The translations under genes and the position numbers were made by a program. Positions 51,221 to 60,065 of a DNA stretch of 64,000 bases are shown here, one piece after another. Each line of letters begins with the position of its first letter. The first letter of the stretch is position 1. This DNA is from Paracoccaceae bacterium (GTDB taxonomy: Bacteria > Pseudomonadota > Alphaproteobacteria > Rhodobacterales > Rhodobacteraceae): positions 22,671 through 86,670 of the forward strand of contig JALEGX010000026.1 of NCBI GenBank assembly GCA_022763485.1, read 5' to 3'. The notes below the pieces were generated by a model. That model did not search any database and had not been told where the DNA came from. It was given only the letters and a program-made list of their open reading frames with translations.

Positions 51221-51249
51221 ACCCTCGATTAGGTTTAGTGGGTACATTC

Positions 51250-52065
51250 ATGGCTAAGAAATTCACACTATTAATTGACGAAAGTGGTGATCAGGGCCTG
51301 GATCGCGTTATGACGCATGCCAGCCCTTTCGGAGCATCATCATATTTGACAATGGGTGCCACTCTTTTTCCAACGGCATTTATGAGTCGATATCGGGAGC
51401 GCATATCCGATATTCAAAGCCGTTTAGGAGTATCGGCATTACATTGCACCGACATGAACCATGCTCAGGTAAGCCTGTTCGCCAGAGAAATATCCAAACT
51501 CAGACTACTGAATTTTGGGGTGATTTCCAAGAAATCCACCTTAGGTACTTATAAGGAGATGATCGCAGGCGAAGATCAGGCTCAGGACTACTATAACAAA
51601 TGTGCACAGTATCTATTTGAACTGGTAGGGTCTTATTTTGGGTCAAAGGGTTACGGCCCCTCCTCTGTTGCCGTTGCTTTTGAGAAAAAACGCGGTCACG
51701 ACTACCAGCGTTTACATCGCTACCTCACTACAATTAGCAGCAAGCCGATAGATCCGAGAGCAGCCAAACTCGTTCACCTATTCCCAAATGTGATAGAGGC
51801 AAAGACTAAAGAGGAAGAACCTCTCCTGGCGATTTCTGATTGTACTGCTTACGCTTTGCACAAAGCATTCTGCTCTGAGAACAACAAACTTAAACTCACT
51901 GAACAGCGATATTTGCGAGAAATGAAATCGAAGTTCTGCTCAGATGAACAAACAGGCCAAATTGCCAATCATGGGATTAAGTTCATCAAAGGGCCCGTTG
52001 CAATGGGTCTTACCGGACCTGATCTAAAGTTTGCCCAAAAGCTTTATTCGAAACCTCTCAGTTAA
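51250..52065 (+). CDS. DUF3800 domain protein in low-GC DNA
   Basis: A 271-residue cytoplasmic protein. MAKKFTLLIDESGDQGLDRV carries the DUF3800 N-terminal motif (D-E-S-G-D), which looks like an RNase H-like metal-binding start; LHCTDMNH and LAISDCTAYALHKAF would supply later acidic residues. Such a fold suggests nuclease activity, but DUF3800 function is unproven. GC is far below its neighbours (about 44 percent by eye) and codon choice differs, indicating acquisition by transfer. No partner gene is adjacent. Start ATG 51250 lacks a strong Shine-Dalgarno; 51199 or 51217 are in frame too. Confidence 0.75.
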   Translation: MAKKFTLLIDESGDQGLDRVMTHASPFGASSYLTMGATLFPTAFMSRYRERISDIQSRLGVSALHCTDMNHAQVSLFAREISKLRLLNFGVISKKSTLGTYKEMIAGEDQAQDYYNKCAQYLFELVGSYFGSKGYGPSSVAVAFEKKRGHDYQRLHRYLTTISSKPIDPRAAKLVHLFPNVIEAKTKEEEPLLAISDCTAYALHKAFCSENNKLKLTEQRYLREMKSKFCSDEQTGQIANHGIKFIKGPVAMGLTGPDLKFAQKLYSKPLS

Positions 52066-52163
52066 CAACGAAACAGATTGAGCACCTTTCCAACTCACCT
52101 ACAGACTCTGGAAAATTTGTCTGCGTCTGCATCCCGCCTGGCAACGCCGGGCAGCGCCCGACC

Positions 52164-52219
52164 CTCCCAACGGGAGGGCGCTTTCTGCGCCCACCCAGGG
52201 TCAGGCGCCGCCCTCTGTT
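52164..52219. repeat. Palindromic repeat copy A
   Basis: 56 bases; core gggcgctttctgcgccc is self-complementary. It shares the order GGGAGGGCGCTT, CGCCCACCCAGGG, GGCGC-like and CCCTCTGTT with copy B, about 154 bases away in the same orientation. Confidence 0.65.
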
Positions 52220-52280
52220 GCGATCAGCATCAAAGGCAACATGGAAACCAACGCGCCCTGGGCTCCGCCCGTTCGAGCCT

Positions 52281-52303
52281 GAAATGATCTCCCGGATCAT
52301 TTC
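52281..52303. repeat. Perfect 9-bp inverted repeat between repeat copies
   Basis: gaaatgatc and gatcatttc flank a 5-base spacer. It is AT-rich within GC-rich surroundings. Confidence 0.5.
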
Positions 52304-52317
52304 CAAGACGGCTCTCA

Positions 52318-52372
52318 CTCCCCAAGGGAGGGCGCTTCACGCCCACCCAGGGGCAAGCGCTCCCCTCTGTTT
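52318..52372. repeat. Palindromic repeat copy B
   Basis: 55 bases; contains gggcgcttcacgccc. Same order of conserved blocks as copy A, with an aaggg-for-acggg difference at the start and a 2-base deletion in the centre. Confidence 0.65.
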
Positions 52373-52511
52373 TTCACAAGATCGCAGACCACGGATTTCC
52401 CAACGTGCGGGCGCGCAAAGCCGAATACCGCCCCAACCTGACCCAGATCAAAGCCGTGACATGCAGACCTCGTAATGTGTCGGAGACGACTCAAATGATG
52501 TGAGGTTTCTC

Positions 52512-52688
52512 ATGATCCCCCTGATGCTAACGCTCCATATCTTCCTGGGCTCCACCCTGGCGGGTTCTGTCGTGATCGCGGCTCTGGTGATGGGCTACGA
52601 CTCGATGATGCAGATCCTTGTCGCGGCGGTGCTGGGCTTTGTGGCGGCCTTCCCACTTTCGGTGGTGGTGGCCAAGAAGATCAGTTGA
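52512..52688 (+). CDS. Small conserved membrane protein
   Basis: A 58-residue protein with two hydrophobic segments: MIPLMLTLHIFLGSTLAGSVVIAALVMGY and ILVAAVLGFVAAFPLSVVVAKKIS. The start is ATG 52512, which has GAGG six bases upstream; the listed GTG at 52500 lacks a site. Similar short two-helix proteins in roseobacters have sometimes been annotated as CTP synthetase by mistake; it has no such domain. Function unknown. Confidence 0.65.
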   Translation: MIPLMLTLHIFLGSTLAGSVVIAALVMGYDSMMQILVAAVLGFVAAFPLSVVVAKKIS

Positions 52689-52911
52689 TCCCGCCGCGCG
52701 CCGGATCTGCGCGCATGCGGCCTCCGGGATACCTTGGGGGCCGCTTGGCCTGTGCGCCGCTGCCGGTCCGGGTCGGGCAGGGGCGGGCCGGAACGTCGCG
52801 GCATAATGCCGTCCCGGACACGCTATGTCGCCTTTTCTTCCAAGGGCCGTTGCCGCCCCCGTTCCGATGTGGCAAAACCGCAGCCAATCACGCAATGGAA
52901 GAGTTACGCAG

Positions 52912-53565
52912 ATGACAGACTTCGCTGCCCGCCGCGTCATGATGGTCGACACCCAGGTGCGCCCGTCCGATGTGACCAAGTTCCCCATCATCGACGCGAT
53001 GCTGAACGTCCCGCGCGAGGTCTTTGTTCCCGACGCGCAGCGCGAAGCCGCCTATGCCGATGAGATCCTGCCGCTGGGCGAGGGCCGCGTCATGCTGGAC
53101 CCGCGTACTCTGGCCAAGATGCTGGACGTGCTGAACATCGGCAATGATGAGCTGGTGCTGGATGTGGCCGGTGGACTGGGCTACGGCGCAGCCGTCGTGG
53201 CGCGCATGGCGCAGGCGGTGATCATGGTCGAAGAAGATGAGGACATGGCCAACGAAGCGCAGGGCCTGCTGTCCGACGTGGGCGCCGACAACGCCGTGGT
53301 GCACACCGGTGCTCTGCCCGCCGGCGCCGCCGAACATGGCCCCTATGATGTCATCCTGATCGAGGGCGGTGTGGAAAATATTCCAGAAAACCTCGAAGCA
53401 CAGTTGAAAGATGGCGGCAGGATTGGTTGTATCAAGATGCAGGGTGCGCTTGGGGAAGTGCTGATCGGCCATAAATCCGGTGATCTGATTTCCTGGCGTC
53501 TGGCCTTCAACGCGGCGGCGCCGGTGTTGCCGGGATTCGCGGCTGAACGGGCCTTCGCACTCTGA
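52912..53565 (+). CDS. Protein-L-isoaspartate O-methyltransferase
   Basis: A 217-residue SAM methyltransferase of the PCMT family. The N-terminal MMVDTQVRPSDVTKFPIIDAMLNVPREVFVPDAQREAAYADEILPLG is typical, motif I is LDVAGGLGYGAAVVARM, and GPYDVILIEGGVENIPENLEAQLKDGGRIGCIK follows. It repairs isoaspartyl residues, but members beside TolC may have other targets. The start MTDFAARRVM at 52912 is preferred. It lies directly upstream of a TolC-family gene. Confidence 0.85.
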   Translation: MTDFAARRVMMVDTQVRPSDVTKFPIIDAMLNVPREVFVPDAQREAAYADEILPLGEGRVMLDPRTLAKMLDVLNIGNDELVLDVAGGLGYGAAVVARMAQAVIMVEEDEDMANEAQGLLSDVGADNAVVHTGALPAGAAEHGPYDVILIEGGVENIPENLEAQLKDGGRIGCIKMQGALGEVLIGHKSGDLISWRLAFNAAAPVLPGFAAERAFAL

Positions 53566-53661
53566 GCGTTTGTTGCCGGTCGGTTCTGGGCCGGATCGAT
53601 ATGGAATTTAGGGCGCCCGGCGACGGGCCGGCGCCCGGAGCTTTGGCGTTGTGAGGCACGG

Positions 53662-55086
53662 ATGATGATGACCAAGATCGGAAAGAGCTGGATCCGCAAT
53701 CTGGCACTGGCAGGCAGCGTCGCCATGGCGGGCCTTGTCCCGGCCAAGGCGATGGCGGACAACCTGTCGGATGCCCTGATCGGTGCCTACAAGTCCTCGG
53801 GCCTTCTGGAACAGAACCGCGCCCTGTTGCGTGCGGCGGATGAGGACGTCGCCATTGCGCTCTCGGCGCTGCGCCCGGTGATCAACTGGACCATCCGATT
53901 CCAGACCGAGTATGCCCATTCCAACACCAATGGGCTGGTGACCGACACCGACCAGACCTCGCTGTTTGCCGGTCTGACCCTGCAACAGCTTCTGTGGGAC
54001 AATGGCGGCACCAAGCTGGCCAAACAGGCCCAGCAGGAAACCGTGCTGGCCACCCGCCAAACCCTGCTGTCGATTGAACAGCAGGTGCTGCTGCGCGCCG
54101 TTGCGGCTTACTCATCCGTTCTGTTGCAGCAGGAAAACGTTGCGCTGCGCCGCAACAACCTGCGCCTGCTGCGCGAAGAACTGCGCGCCGCTCAGGACCG
54201 GTTCGAGGTCGGGGAAGTGACCCGGACCGATGTTGCACTGGCCCAGAGCCGTGTCGCGGCCGCGCAGGCGGAACTGACCGATGCGCAGGGGGCCCTGATC
54301 GATGCCAAATCGGAATACGCCAATGCGGTCGGCCATGACCCGGGTGTGATTGCCCGGCAGCCCTCGTTGCCGCGCCGCGTTGCGTCGGTCGAAAAGGCCC
54401 GTTCGGTTGCAATGCAGAACCACCCCGACATCCTGTCGGACCAGCATACGGTCAAGGCGGCGGAACTGCGGGTGCAGAGCACCGCGCGGACCCTTGGGCC
54501 CAGCGTCAATCTGGTTGGAAACCTGGGCTATACCGAGCGCTACAGCGGCACCGATACGGATATCGACAATGCCTCCATCGCGATTGAGATGACCCAGCCG
54601 CTGTATGCGGGGGGCCGTCTTGCCGCGAACTTCCGCAAATCCATGGCACAGCGCGACGCGACCAAAGCAGCGCTGATCACCACACAGCGCGATACGGCGC
54701 AGGGTGTGAACAACGCTTTTGTGGCGCTGGAAGTCGCGCGTGCCAACCTGCAATCCAGTTATGAGCGGATCCGGGCCGCCCGCGTCGCCTTTGACGGTGT
54801 GCGCGAGGAAGCCACGCTGGGCGCGCGGACCACGCTGGACGTGCTGCAAGCCGAGCAGGAACTGCTGAACGCCGAAACCGCGCAGATCCAGGCCCGGGCC
54901 GAGGAAGTCGTTGCGGCCTATCAACTGGTGGCGGCGCAGGGTCTGCTGACGGCAGAGCGCTTGGGGCTGGCGGTCGAAATCTATGATCCGACGCTGTATT
55001 ATAACCTGGTCAAGGACGCGCCTGCCAACTATTCGCATCGCAGCCATCAGCTGAACCGTGTCCTTAAGGCACTGGGCAAGAACTGA
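53662..55086 (+). CDS. TolC-family outer membrane efflux protein
   Basis: A 474-residue protein with a signal peptide, starting MMMTKIGKSWIRNLALAGSVAMAGLVPAKAMA, and then the duplicated helix-strand pattern of TolC: LSDALIGAYKSSGLLEQNRALLRAADEDVAIALSALRPVINW and its second-half counterpart SVEKARSVAMQNHPDILSDQHTVKAAELRVQ. It should form the trimeric tunnel of type I secretion or efflux systems. No membrane-fusion partner is adjacent. Three consecutive ATG codons begin the gene. Confidence 0.92.
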   Translation: MMMTKIGKSWIRNLALAGSVAMAGLVPAKAMADNLSDALIGAYKSSGLLEQNRALLRAADEDVAIALSALRPVINWTIRFQTEYAHSNTNGLVTDTDQTSLFAGLTLQQLLWDNGGTKLAKQAQQETVLATRQTLLSIEQQVLLRAVAAYSSVLLQQENVALRRNNLRLLREELRAAQDRFEVGEVTRTDVALAQSRVAAAQAELTDAQGALIDAKSEYANAVGHDPGVIARQPSLPRRVASVEKARSVAMQNHPDILSDQHTVKAAELRVQSTARTLGPSVNLVGNLGYTERYSGTDTDIDNASIAIEMTQPLYAGGRLAANFRKSMAQRDATKAALITTQRDTAQGVNNAFVALEVARANLQSSYERIRAARVAFDGVREEATLGARTTLDVLQAEQELLNAETAQIQARAEEVVAAYQLVAAQGLLTAERLGLAVEIYDPTLYYNLVKDAPANYSHRSHQLNRVLKALGKN

Positions 55087-55159
55087 CAATTTGCGCGATC
55101 GGTTGTGCGAAGGGCCAGCAGAAGCTACACTCGCACAGAGGTGAGAGTGGTAGCGACAT

Positions 55160-56089
55160 ATGACTGAACCTGTGACGAATGCCCAGATCGAGGATGTCCT
55201 GTCTTCGATCCGGCGTCTTGTAAGTGACGAAGTCCGCAAGGAAGTTCCGTTGGCTGAGGCTGTGGAGCCGGAAAAACCTGCGGCAGCAACCCGGCTTGTT
55301 CTGACCCCCGCGCTGCGCGTCGCCGACACCGACGAGGACGAAACCGTGGCGGCAGAGCGGTCTGACGCGGGCGCCCATGTCAACGATGGTGACATTGCCG
55401 AGCTGCCCGAGGACACCCCCTGGGAAGAGCCCGGCGCGACGCTCTATGAAGCGGCGGGCGTCAAGGTCGTCGAAATCACCGATGAAGACGAAGAGGCGCT
55501 GTCCGACGAGGAAAGCGCTGCCGAAGACATCGCGGATATTGACGCGGACGAAACGGACGATGAGCTGCCGTTCTTCGTGCACCATGTGGATCCCGCGTCG
55601 AACGCAACCGATGCCGCAGATCCCGACAGCGCCGAAGCGGACCGGGATTCGGGTGAATTCACCGCGCGCATCGCGGCGGTCGAAGCGGTCGTGGCCGGGC
55701 TGGAAGACCAGTGGGAGCCGGATGGGACCGGCGGCGATGACTACGCGGGTCATCCCGTCGAAACGCTGCCGTGGCAGGATTTTTCGGAGGCCGACAAGGA
55801 TCCGGATCCGGCACCCGAGGCGGAAAGCTTTGTTGAACAGGACGCGGTTCCGGTTGAAGAAGCCGAAGCGGCACCGGATGTCGCGGCGCCCGGCGACGCC
55901 ACACCGGAAGATCTGGATGTTCTGTCTTCGGATGAAACCTATCTGGACGAGGAAAGCCTGCGCGAGCTGGTGGCAGATATTGTCCGGCAGGAGCTTCAGG
56001 GCGCGCTGGGGGAACGCATCACGCGGAACGTCCGCAAGCTGGTCCGGCGGGAAATCCACCGCGCACTTGTGGCGCAGGACCTCGAATAA
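55160..56089 (+). CDS. PopZ/DUF2497-like polar organizing protein
   Basis: A 309-residue highly acidic protein. The N-terminal helix NAQIEDVLSSIRRLVSDEVRKE resembles the conserved PopZ partner-binding helix, and the C-terminal segment ESLRELVADIVRQELQGALGERITRNVRKLVRREIHRALVAQ resembles the PopZ oligomerisation helices. About 230 residues of acidic, low-complexity linker separate them. In Caulobacter PopZ forms a polar hub for chromosome and cell-cycle proteins. The order pcm-tolC-this gene is typical for DUF2497 genes; valS, which often follows, is not here. Assignment is moderately confident. Confidence 0.6.
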   Translation: MTEPVTNAQIEDVLSSIRRLVSDEVRKEVPLAEAVEPEKPAAATRLVLTPALRVADTDEDETVAAERSDAGAHVNDGDIAELPEDTPWEEPGATLYEAAGVKVVEITDEDEEALSDEESAAEDIADIDADETDDELPFFVHHVDPASNATDAADPDSAEADRDSGEFTARIAAVEAVVAGLEDQWEPDGTGGDDYAGHPVETLPWQDFSEADKDPDPAPEAESFVEQDAVPVEEAEAAPDVAAPGDATPEDLDVLSSDETYLDEESLRELVADIVRQELQGALGERITRNVRKLVRREIHRALVAQDLE

Positions 56090-56124
56090 CCCGTTTTAGC
56101 CGGACCTTGGCCTCAGCTTTGCAA

Positions 56125-56149
56125 CAGCCCGTCAGGATTTGACGGGCTG
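56125..56149. terminator. Hairpin between the PopZ-like gene and cobQ
   Basis: cagcccgtca-ggatt-tgacgggctg, a perfect 10-bp stem, overlaps the cobQ stop at 56132. It could end transcripts from both sides, although there is no clear T run. Confidence 0.5.
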
Positions 56150-57586
56150 CGCCAGTTTCAGCAGCAGGTCCAGGTCCAGATACTGCTCCAGGTGATCGGC
56201 CAGCGCATCCAGCACATCTTCGACCCCGTCTTCATACAGCAGGTCGCTTTCGTGCCCCAGATCGGCCAGGAACCGGGCGCGGAAACCATCCGAGGAAAAC
56301 AGCCCGTGCAGATAGGTGCCGCGCACCCGCCCGTTGCGGGACACCGCGCCTTCGTCGCGCCCCTCGATCGATAGCCACGCACGATCGCAATCGGCACCTT
56401 CGGTCCGGCCCATGTGGATCTCATAGCCGCTGACGGGGATATCATCCTCGATCATGGATGCTTCGGTCAGGGTGACGCGTTTCTGGCCCGCCATCACCGT
56501 ATGGACGTCCAGCAGGCCAAGGCCGTCGACCTTGCCGGGGCGGCCATCAACGCCATCGGGATCATCAATGGTCTTGCCCAGGATCTGATAGCCGCCGCAA
56601 AGGCCCAGCACATGCCCGCCGCGTCTTGCATGGGCCAGGATGTCGATGTCCCAGCCCTGTGCGCGCAGGAAGTTCAGATCGCCAATGGTCGATTTGCTGC
56701 CTGGGATCAGGATCAGAGCCGCATCACCCGGCAGGGCACGTCCGGGGGGCACAATCTCCACGGATACGCCCGGTTCGGCCGAGAGCGGGTCCAGATCGTC
56801 GAAATTGGCCATGCGTTCCAATTGCGGCACAATCACCTTGCAGGCGCCGCCCTTGTGCGAGGCAATGTCCATCATGTCCTCGGCAGGCAGACGCCACGCG
56901 TCATTGAACCAGGGCAGGACGCCAAGGCAGGGCCAGCCCGTGCGCTCAACGATATCATCCCGCCCCGCATCAAAGAGGCTCAGATCTCCGCGGAACCGGT
57001 TGACGGCAAAACCCACGATCCGGTCCAGATCCTCTTGCTCGAGCACGGCCTGCGTGCCGACCACCTGTGCGATCACACCGCCCCGGTGAATGTCCCCGAC
57101 CAGAACCACCGGGACATCTGCGGCGCAGGCAAAGCCCATGTTGGCAATGTCGCCCTTGCGCAGGTTTGTCTCTGCCGGCGAGCCGGCACCTTCGATCAGC
57201 ACCAGATCAGCATCCGCGGCCAGTCGGTGGAAGCTTTCCAGTGCGGCCTCCAGAAGCCCGGATTTGTCCCGCATGAAAGACCCGGCCGAGCGGGTGCCGC
57301 GGCGCTTGCCATGTACGATCACCTGCGCGCCGGTATCGGTTTCCGGCTTCAGCAGCACAGGGTTCATATCGGTGTGGGGCGCGCGCCGGGCGGCGCGGGC
57401 CTGCAGCGCCTGTGCGCGGCCGATTTCGCCCCCTTCAGGGGTCACGGCCGCATTGTTCGACATGTTCTGTGGCTTGAACGGAGCGACGTTCAGCCCGCGT
57501 CGCACAAACGCCCGTGCCAGACCGGCAACGACAAGGGACTTGCCGACATTGCTGCCCGTACCCTGAATCATGATGGACCGCGCCAT
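56132..57586 (-). CDS. cobQ: Cobyric acid synthase
   Basis: A 484-residue enzyme that amidates adenosylcobyrinic acid a,c-diamide in vitamin B12 synthesis. The N-terminal ATP-binding domain begins [31 protein letters not shown], with [10 protein letters not shown]. The C-terminal glutamine amidotransferase has the nucleophilic Cys in [12 protein letters not shown] and a later His in [22 protein letters not shown] is typical. No other cob genes are nearby. It starts 58 bases from the divergent YdjM-like gene. Confidence 0.95.
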   Translation of the reverse strand: MARSIMIQGTGSNVGKSLVVAGLARAFVRRGLNVAPFKPQNMSNNAAVTPEGGEIGRAQALQARAARRAPHTDMNPVLLKPETDTGAQVIVHGKRRGTRSAGSFMRDKSGLLEAALESFHRLAADADLVLIEGAGSPAETNLRKGDIANMGFACAADVPVVLVGDIHRGGVIAQVVGTQAVLEQEDLDRIVGFAVNRFRGDLSLFDAGRDDIVERTGWPCLGVLPWFNDAWRLPAEDMMDIASHKGGACKVIVPQLERMANFDDLDPLSAEPGVSVEIVPPGRALPGDAALILIPGSKSTIGDLNFLRAQGWDIDILAHARRGGHVLGLCGGYQILGKTIDDPDGVDGRPGKVDGLGLLDVHTVMAGQKRVTLTEASMIEDDIPVSGYEIHMGRTEGADCDRAWLSIEGRDEGAVSRNGRVRGTYLHGLFSSDGFRARFLADLGHESDLLYEDGVEDVLDALADHLEQYLDLDLLLKLAQPVKS

Positions 57587-57644
57587 GTGATGCCTCCTAT
57601 GCTTTATTCGCACATGACCGATTTCAACGCGCGAGGGAAGAGGC

Positions 57645-58211
57645 ATGAATACACCGGCTCATATTTTGATCGGGGCCGCCCTGTTCGGACGCGGGCCTGG
57701 CCGCGCCGTGGTGGCTGCGGCTGCCATCGGCGCGGTGCTGCCGGACCTGTCGCTTTACCTGATGGCGGGCTGGGCCCTGCATGTCCAGCAGATCCCGCCG
57801 AGCATCGTTTTCGATGAGCTGTATTTTTCACCAGCCTGGCAGAAAGTTTTCGCAGTCGATAATTCGCTGGTTCTGTGGGGTGGGGCGCTTGTGCTGGGCC
57901 TGGCGCTGCGAAAACCGGTGCTGATGGCTTTCGCCGGGTCCGGCGTTCTGCACCTGCTGCTGGATCTGCTGCTCCATGCCGGGGACGGAAGGCCGCATTT
58001 CTGGCCGTTCAGCGATTGGGTGTTCGACAGCCCGGTCAGCTATTGGGACAGCCACCATCATGCCTCCATCGTGGTGCCACTGTCGGCCATGATATGCGTG
58101 CTGGCCTTTTCCGTCCTCTGGCGGCGCTCCGGGTGGATCGGACGCGGGGGCGGGGCGGCATTGCTGGGGGCCGAGATCTGGGTCGCCTATCAATGGCTGA
58201 TGTTTTTCTGA
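57645..58211 (+). CDS. YdjM-like membrane-bound metal-dependent hydrolase
   Basis: A 188-residue membrane protein, [44 protein letters not shown] and D residues ([24 protein letters not shown] and [10 protein letters not shown]) follow the pattern of the YdjM/DUF457 membrane hydrolase family, with about four membrane helices. The natural substrate is unknown. Such genes next to cobQ are often mis-annotated as CobQ-related. Confidence 0.7.
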   Translation: MNTPAHILIGAALFGRGPGRAVVAAAAIGAVLPDLSLYLMAGWALHVQQIPPSIVFDELYFSPAWQKVFAVDNSLVLWGGALVLGLALRKPVLMAFAGSGVLHLLLDLLLHAGDGRPHFWPFSDWVFDSPVSYWDSHHHASIVVPLSAMICVLAFSVLWRRSGWIGRGGGAALLGAEIWVAYQWLMFF

Positions 58212-58258
58212 CGCCCGGACCGGCGGTCGAGATCGGCTAAATCCCTGTGGCAGAAACA

Positions 58259-58290
58259 AGAAAAGCGCGCCCCCCAGGACACGCTTTTCT
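58259..58290. terminator. Shared terminator-like hairpin
   Basis: agaaaagcg and cgcttttct with a 14-base loop lie between the convergent YdjM-like and DUF6280 genes. T-rich only in part, so strength is uncertain. Confidence 0.4.
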
Positions 58291-58313
58291 GGTCAGGTTG
58301 ACGAAGCTGCGTG

Positions 58314-58634
58314 TTACGCGGCTTCGGCCTGCTCCGCGGCATTGCGACGTTCGCTTTCCTCGCGCGACAGCGCGACGGAGGTGCGGACACCGCGTCCAAC
58401 GAATTCCATCAGGCCCGAAACGACTCGTTCGTTCGGGTCGATACCGGCACAGGTCAGCACTTCGCGACCATCACGCGACCGGGCCCAGCGGGCAATCTGT
58501 TCAGGACCATTGCCGTACTTCTTGTCGTCGGCGATGGCATCGTCCAGTGCAGCCAACACAACAGCTGCGAACAGTTTTCGAGCGCGGTTTCCCTGCTCAT
58601 TGTTAAAGGCAGTGCCGTCAACGAAATCTCTCAT
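58314..58634 (-). CDS. DUF6280 family protein
   Basis: A 106-residue soluble helical protein: MRDFVDGTAFNNEQGNRARKLFAAVVLAALDDAIADDKKYGNGPEQIARWARSRDGREVLTCAGIDPNERVVSGLMEFVGRGVR. I recall it as the roseobacter DUF6280 family, whose function is unknown. A perfect 15-bp palindrome lies about 100 bases upstream of the start, in the region shared with efp. Confidence 0.72.
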   Translation of the reverse strand: MRDFVDGTAFNNEQGNRARKLFAAVVLAALDDAIADDKKYGNGPEQIARWARSRDGREVLTCAGIDPNERVVSGLMEFVGRGVRTSVALSREESERRNAAEQAEAA

Positions 58635-58732
58635 CTCGTTTCCTTTGTTGTTCTTGCTCTTGCAATTTTCGGCGTGGCGTTGCTTATGACTTATTCGAAC
58701 CGATTCGGGTACCCTGATATTGCATGGCTATC

Positions 58733-58747
58733 ATGCATCAGATGCAT
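58733..58747. promoter_or_regulatory. 15-bp palindrome between DUF6280 and efp
   Basis: atgcatc-a-gatgcat is a perfect inverted repeat between the divergent genes, upstream of the efp promoter's -35. It is a possible operator for either gene. Confidence 0.4.
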
Positions 58748-58782
58748 AGCTTTCTGCGGGTGCAGCACCATATATCGTTGTC

Positions 58783-58811
58783 TTGCCTGATCGGCCCTTG
58801 CCAGATATAGG
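58783..58811 (+). promoter_or_regulatory. Candidate sigma-70 promoter of efp
   Basis: TTGCCT at 58783-58788 and TATAGG at 58806-58811 with a 17-base spacer, about 41 bases upstream of the efp ATG. Confidence 0.6.
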
Positions 58812-58852
58812 GTTCGCAATCTGATCATCAACTACCCGAGAGGGATTAAGCC

Positions 58853-59416
58853 ATGCCCAAGATCAACGGCAACGAAATCCGCCCCGGCAACGTTCTGGAA
58901 CACAATGACGGGCTCTGGGCAGCGGTCAAAGTGGATCACGTCAAACCGGGAAAGGGCGGTGCATTCGCCCAGGTCGAACTGCGCAACCTGCGCAATGGCT
59001 CCAAGCTGAACGAACGCTTCCGCAGCGCGGACAAGGTTGAGCGTGTGCGCCTGGAGCAGAAGGACCAGCAGTTCCTGTACGAAGACGACGGGATGCTGAT
59101 CTTCATGGACACCGAAACCTATGAACAGAACCAGATCCCCGCGGATCTGCTGGGCGATCGCCGTCCGTTCCTGCAGGATGGCATGACCATCGTGGTGGAA
59201 TTCTATGAGGCGGAAGCGCTGAACGCGACCCTGCCGCAGAAGGTGACCTGCAAGATCGCCGAGACCGAGCCGGTGGTCAAAGGCCAGACGGCCGCGAACT
59301 CGTTCAAACCCGCGATCCTGGACAACGGGGTCAAGGTCATGGTGCCGCCATTCGTTGGTCAGGACGAAATGATCGTGGTGAACACCGAAACCATGGAATA
59401 TTCCGAGCGCGCCTGA
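58853..59416 (+). CDS. efp: Elongation factor P
   Basis: A 187-residue protein that rescues ribosomes stalled at polyproline. The KOW-like N-domain has the modification-site lysine K34 in [13 protein letters not shown], and the two OB domains follow. [44 protein letters not shown] is the conserved C-terminus. Its K34 suggests beta-lysylation by EpmA if present. A hairpin after the gene likely ends the transcript. Confidence 0.96.
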   Translation: MPKINGNEIRPGNVLEHNDGLWAAVKVDHVKPGKGGAFAQVELRNLRNGSKLNERFRSADKVERVRLEQKDQQFLYEDDGMLIFMDTETYEQNQIPADLLGDRRPFLQDGMTIVVEFYEAEALNATLPQKVTCKIAETEPVVKGQTAANSFKPAILDNGVKVMVPPFVGQDEMIVVNTETMEYSERA

Positions 59417-59428
59417 TCGGGGCCGCGC

Positions 59429-59463
59429 GCCAATCCCCGCTTTCTGCCGGGGATTGGCTTTGC
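59429..59463 (+). terminator. Terminator-like hairpin after efp
   Basis: gccaatccccg and cggggattggc form an 11-bp stem with an 8-base loop, followed by ttt. It is 12 bases past the stop. Confidence 0.6.
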
Positions 59464-59500
59464 GATCTGACTGTCTCCGGCTTTGACCAAGGAGACTGTC

Positions 59501-59968
59501 ATGATCGAATGTTTGACCGAAGACCGGTTGGCGGAGCTTCTGCCGATCAACAAAGTGGTTCAGGACCTGCATGTGCGGGCCTACCCCGAGCTCTTTCGCT
59601 CCAACCCGGATCCCCATGACTTGCTTGAGTTTTTCCGCGCGGCGCGCACCGCCGAAGGCGGCGCAATTCTGGCGGATTGCCGCCCTTGCGGGATCGTTGG
59701 CTATGCGCTGTTGTCGGTGGACACCCGGCCCGGAAACGCATTGGTACACGACCAGTGCTATGGGCATCTGCAACAGATCGCCGTGCTGCCAGAGTGGCAG
59801 CGCAAAGGCGTGGGGCGCGGCCTGATCCGTGCGTCGGTTGCCCATTTTCGCAGCCAAGGCGTGCAGGAGTGGCGGGCCAGCTGGTGGGCGTTCAATGAAG
59901 CATCTGCGGCCTTGCTGACCGCTGAAGGGCTGGTGCCATCATTGCAGTTCGGGCGCGCGCGCCTTTGA
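59501..59968 (+). CDS. GNAT-family N-acetyltransferase
   Basis: A 155-residue acetyltransferase. The acetyl-CoA-binding motif is QQIAVLPEWQRKGVGRGLIRASVAHFRSQG (R/Q-x-x-G-x-G/A). VQDLHVRAYPELFRSNPDPHDLLEFF is family specific. The acceptor substrate is unknown. The ATG 59501 has AAGGAG upstream and is preferred over the listed TTG at 59483. Confidence 0.85.
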   Translation: MIECLTEDRLAELLPINKVVQDLHVRAYPELFRSNPDPHDLLEFFRAARTAEGGAILADCRPCGIVGYALLSVDTRPGNALVHDQCYGHLQQIAVLPEWQRKGVGRGLIRASVAHFRSQGVQEWRASWWAFNEASAALLTAEGLVPSLQFGRARL

Positions 59969-60065
59969 AAATGTCGTTTTCGGGGCCGAAAATTTCGCAG
60001 TTTTCTCTAGGGATGGCGGCGGAATTTGCCCTCTGACAGAGGGTCTTGGAAAAGCTGGGGATGAC

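Larger units (their letters stand above)
52066..52511. other. 446-base non-coding region with palindromic repeats
   Basis: This spacer after the DUF3800 gene has no convincing gene. It holds two copies of a 55-base GC-rich palindromic repeat (separate entries), a 9-bp perfect inverted repeat between them, and an open stretch near 52380-52490 (reading FPNVRARKAEYRPNLTQIKAV) that looks like a possible gene remnant but matches nothing I recognise. Confidence 0.5.

Noticed and set aside
52261-52285. tRNA-like T-arm motif (gttcgagcc)
   Set aside because: No matching acceptor, D or anticodon arms around it. I found no tRNA in the window.
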